A stretch of DNA of 8,000 nt, taken from assembly GCA_003222935.1 (NCBI GenBank), contig QHXL01000121.1, forward strand, positions 1 through 8,000, read 5' to 3'. The stretch's first letter is position 1. Every line of letters begins with the position of its first letter. Source of the stretch: Acidobacteriota bacterium (lineage in GTDB: Bacteria; Acidobacteriota; Blastocatellia; Pyrinomonadales; Pyrinomonadaceae). The translations under genes and the position numbers were made by a program. Positions 6,664 to 8,000 of this stretch are shown here, piece by piece. Below the pieces are notes generated by a model. The model was not told where the DNA came from, did not search any database, and saw only the letters and a list, made by a program, of their open reading frames with translations.

Positions 6664-7503
6664 TCAAAACCCACTTAGCGGCATAGAAGCGGGGCGCTGG
6701 AGCCAGTTGTCTTCGGAATATTTGGCGTCTGCACTGATGAGGTGCAGCGTGTAGGCATGTCGGGACTTTGAAGACTTGTTCTCCAGACTGCGATGAGGAA
6801 GCAGCCCGTGAAGTAGTATCAAACTTCCCTTTTTCACTTCTAACGGAACCAGTTCTTCTTCCGGCCATGGTTCGGAATCCAATGTCTTCAACTCCATTCC
6901 TCCTGAACCATTTCTCGCCCAACGTGATTTCAAGCCATACTTGTGACCACCGGGGATGGCCCATAAACATCCGTTCTCAACGGTTGCATCTTCGAGAGCA
7001 AACCAAAGTCCCACAATTTCAATTGGCTCCGTGTGAAGGAACGTACTGTCCTGGTGACACACGACTTCGCCACCGATGTTTGGTTGTTTGAAAATATACA
7101 TCGACTGGAGCAGAAGAGGATTCTGCATTCCTAAGTCGTCAGCAAGTTGTTTTAGTTTTTCACTGCGTGAGAACCGATTGAATACAGGATCCAAATCGTG
7201 AAGGGCATGCCCGATCTTGTTGATGGATTTCTCCTTCGACTGTTTCAATGAGCCGTCCGGGTTGAAGGCATTCTCTTCAAAGAAGAAATGGATTTTGCCA
7301 CTTGAACTGAAGAAGTAATCATCCGCGACGCGCTTTTGTTCGCGAGTTGTGAAGATCGAAACTACGCCCGACGGATCAAACTCCTGGACCATCTGCTCGA
7401 TTCGATGACGTAACACATCGCACTCGGATGGTTCAACGAAGCCTTCGAGGACGACAAAACCGTTGGTTGAATAATTATCGATCTGTGACGACGTCATTCT
7501 CAT
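6664..7503 (-). CDS. PHYHD1-like phytanoyl-CoA dioxygenase family protein, Fe(II)/2-oxoglutarate oxygenase
   Basis: It is predicted to hydroxylate an unknown substrate using iron, oxygen and 2-oxoglutarate, yielding succinate and CO2. The cupin-like PhyH core carries the iron triad His150-x-Asp152 (CHQDSTFLHTEP) and His237 (HGLLPHRS), with Arg248 (SRHAYTLH) placed to hold the 2-oxoglutarate carboxylate. The stretches GLWFALEDATVENGCLWAIPGGH and KKGSLILLHG are very close in wording to animal PHYHD1, and the 279-residue length also fits that group (about 290 aa). There is no signal peptide, so it should be cytoplasmic. The ATG at 7495 is an alternative start two codons in; neither has a good ribosome site. 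The gene is followed by a long stem-loop and preceded by a dyad repeat, so it is probably a single-gene unit. The substrate cannot be told from sequence: PHYHD1 itself has no settled one. Confidence 0.92.
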   Translation of the reverse strand: MRMTSSQIDNYSTNGFVVLEGFVEPSECDVLRHRIEQMVQEFDPSGVVSIFTTREQKRVADDYFFSSSGKIHFFFEENAFNPDGSLKQSKEKSINKIGHALHDLDPVFNRFSRSEKLKQLADDLGMQNPLLLQSMYIFKQPNIGGEVVCHQDSTFLHTEPIEIVGLWFALEDATVENGCLWAIPGGHKYGLKSRWARNGSGGMELKTLDSEPWPEEELVPLEVKKGSLILLHGLLPHRSLENKSSKSRHAYTLHLISADAKYSEDNWLQRPASMPLSGF

Positions 7504-7517
7504 AGCAACTCAGAGAC

Positions 7518-7560
7518 AGTCAGTACCGTAACGCGGTAGCGTCGGGTCTTGGTACTGACT
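7518..7560. repeat. Intergenic dyad repeat upstream of the oxygenase gene
   Basis: AGTCAGTACC (7518-7527) is the perfect reverse complement of GGTACTGACT (7551-7560). Within it, TACCG (7524-7528) can instead pair with CGGTA (7534-7538) around a five-base loop, so two mutually exclusive hairpins share one strand. It lies 14 bases before the oxygenase start on the minus strand, in the position of a leader, so it may influence that gene's expression or simply be a dispersed repeat. Confidence 0.7.
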
Positions 7561-7799
7561 CGGTTGAGGTTATCATGAATGGTAGTTAACAGGTCAGAAG
7601 GAGGGTTGTGTGCTTCCCTGATTCTCTCGGCTAAAGTCGCGTCTCGGCTACTTCACGGGTTATGCTAAGCGTGAGGTCAGAAAGCCGACAAGATTGAGTC
7701 TAGTTGCTGTCCTCATGGACCACTACGAAGAAAGCTGCAAGGTAACTACCAATTCAAGAAGTTAGAAACAGTTCAGTCGCCGCTGATCTGCCAAAAGAG
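7561..7799. other. Intergenic region without a convincing gene
   Basis: This region lies between the divergent oxygenase and methyltransferase genes. It contains a good orphan Shine-Dalgarno-like AAGGAGG (7598-7604), but the frames after it stop within about 20 codons and the only near starts (TTG 7606, GTG 7608) are too close. A 9-bp direct repeat TCTCGGCTA occurs at 7625-7633 and 7642-7650. No clear promoter for the methyltransferase was found. Confidence 0.5.
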
Positions 7800-8000
7800 A
7801 TGCAGGCGCATCACTATCCGATTCTTTATCAGGTTGAAGAAACTCACTGGTGGTACCTGGGTCGACGTCGAATTATTCAGAGTCTCGTGGAGCAAATCCT
7901 TCCAATGTTGAATAATCACAATCCAAGGATTCTCGATGTTGGATGTGGCACGGGAGCGAATCTCAAGATGCTGTCAGCCTTTGGGAAAGCGGAAGGTGTC
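7800..8000 (+). CDS. Class I SAM-dependent methyltransferase, N-terminal fragment cut by the window edge
   Basis: The first 67 codons are present and open to the window end. Motif I, the SAM-binding glycine loop, reads ILDVGCGTGANLKML at about residues 46-60. The upstream helix EETHWWYLGRRRIIQSL (14-30) is a common lead-in for methyltransferases of cell-surface polysaccharide and lipid-linked sugar clusters, so that setting is possible but unproven here. The ATG at 7800 is the first standard start; AAGAG directly before it is too close to serve as a ribosome site. The frame stays open back to 7746, and the residues just upstream (Asp-Leu-Pro-Lys-Glu) look protein-like, so a rarer start such as CTG or ATT cannot be excluded. 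Substrate class cannot be told from the fragment. Confidence 0.85.
   Translation, partial: MQAHHYPILYQVEETHWWYLGRRRIIQSLVEQILPMLNNHNPRILDVGCGTGANLKMLSAFGKAEGV

Noticed and set aside
6413..6970. Plus-strand frame at 6413-6754 and minus-strand frame at 6632-6970 around the oxygenase 3' end
   Set aside because: They overlap well-supported genes in other frames, cross the stem-loop at 6585-6653 and show no recognisable domain.
7598..7668. Small peptide after the orphan AAGGAGG
   Set aside because: The only starts (TTG 7606, GTG 7608) are too close to the site, and the frames end after 20 and 8 codons.

Overview
The window reads like chromosomal DNA of a soil- or sediment-type Gram-negative bacterium. 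Two genes have classical export signals, one has a lipobox, and there is a TonB-domain protein. The base composition is near even. The best guess for the lineage is Acidobacteriota, probably Blastocatellia. This rests on the dyad repeats packed into nearly every intergenic gap, which resemble repeats I associate with that group, and it is an inference that no marker gene here proves.

Layout. Positions 1-235 hold a large interrupted palindrome that codes for nothing. Next is an exported peroxiredoxin (349-885, +). It converges across a hairpin on a CusF-like copper-binding lipoprotein (958-1296, -). The lipoprotein diverges, across an 88-bp gap, from a Cu(I)-type P1B ATPase (1385-3838, +) that has a YHS domain and two Cys/His zinc-ribbon-like metal-binding repeats in place of the usual HMA domains. 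A secreted SYLF/Ysc84 protein follows (3911-4615, +), then an inverted repeat, a textbook sigma-70-type promoter and lexA (4834-5466, +). lexA converges on a zinc-ribbon/TonB C-terminal membrane protein (5581-6450, -). Upstream of that on the minus strand is a PHYHD1-like 2-oxoglutarate oxygenase (6664-7503, -). The window ends inside the start of a SAM methyltransferase (7800 to beyond 8000, +).

Function. The first half is a metal and redox stress block: the ATPase would export Cu(I) from the cytoplasm, the CusF-like lipoprotein would hold copper outside it, and the exported peroxiredoxin would remove peroxide. LexA is the SOS repressor. The oxygenase and methyltransferase have no assignable pathway here. 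No phage genes, transposase, CRISPR array, tRNA or rRNA were seen. Nothing in the window amounts to a clear new multi-gene system; the least ordinary material is the repeat architecture and the zinc-ribbon/TonB fusion.
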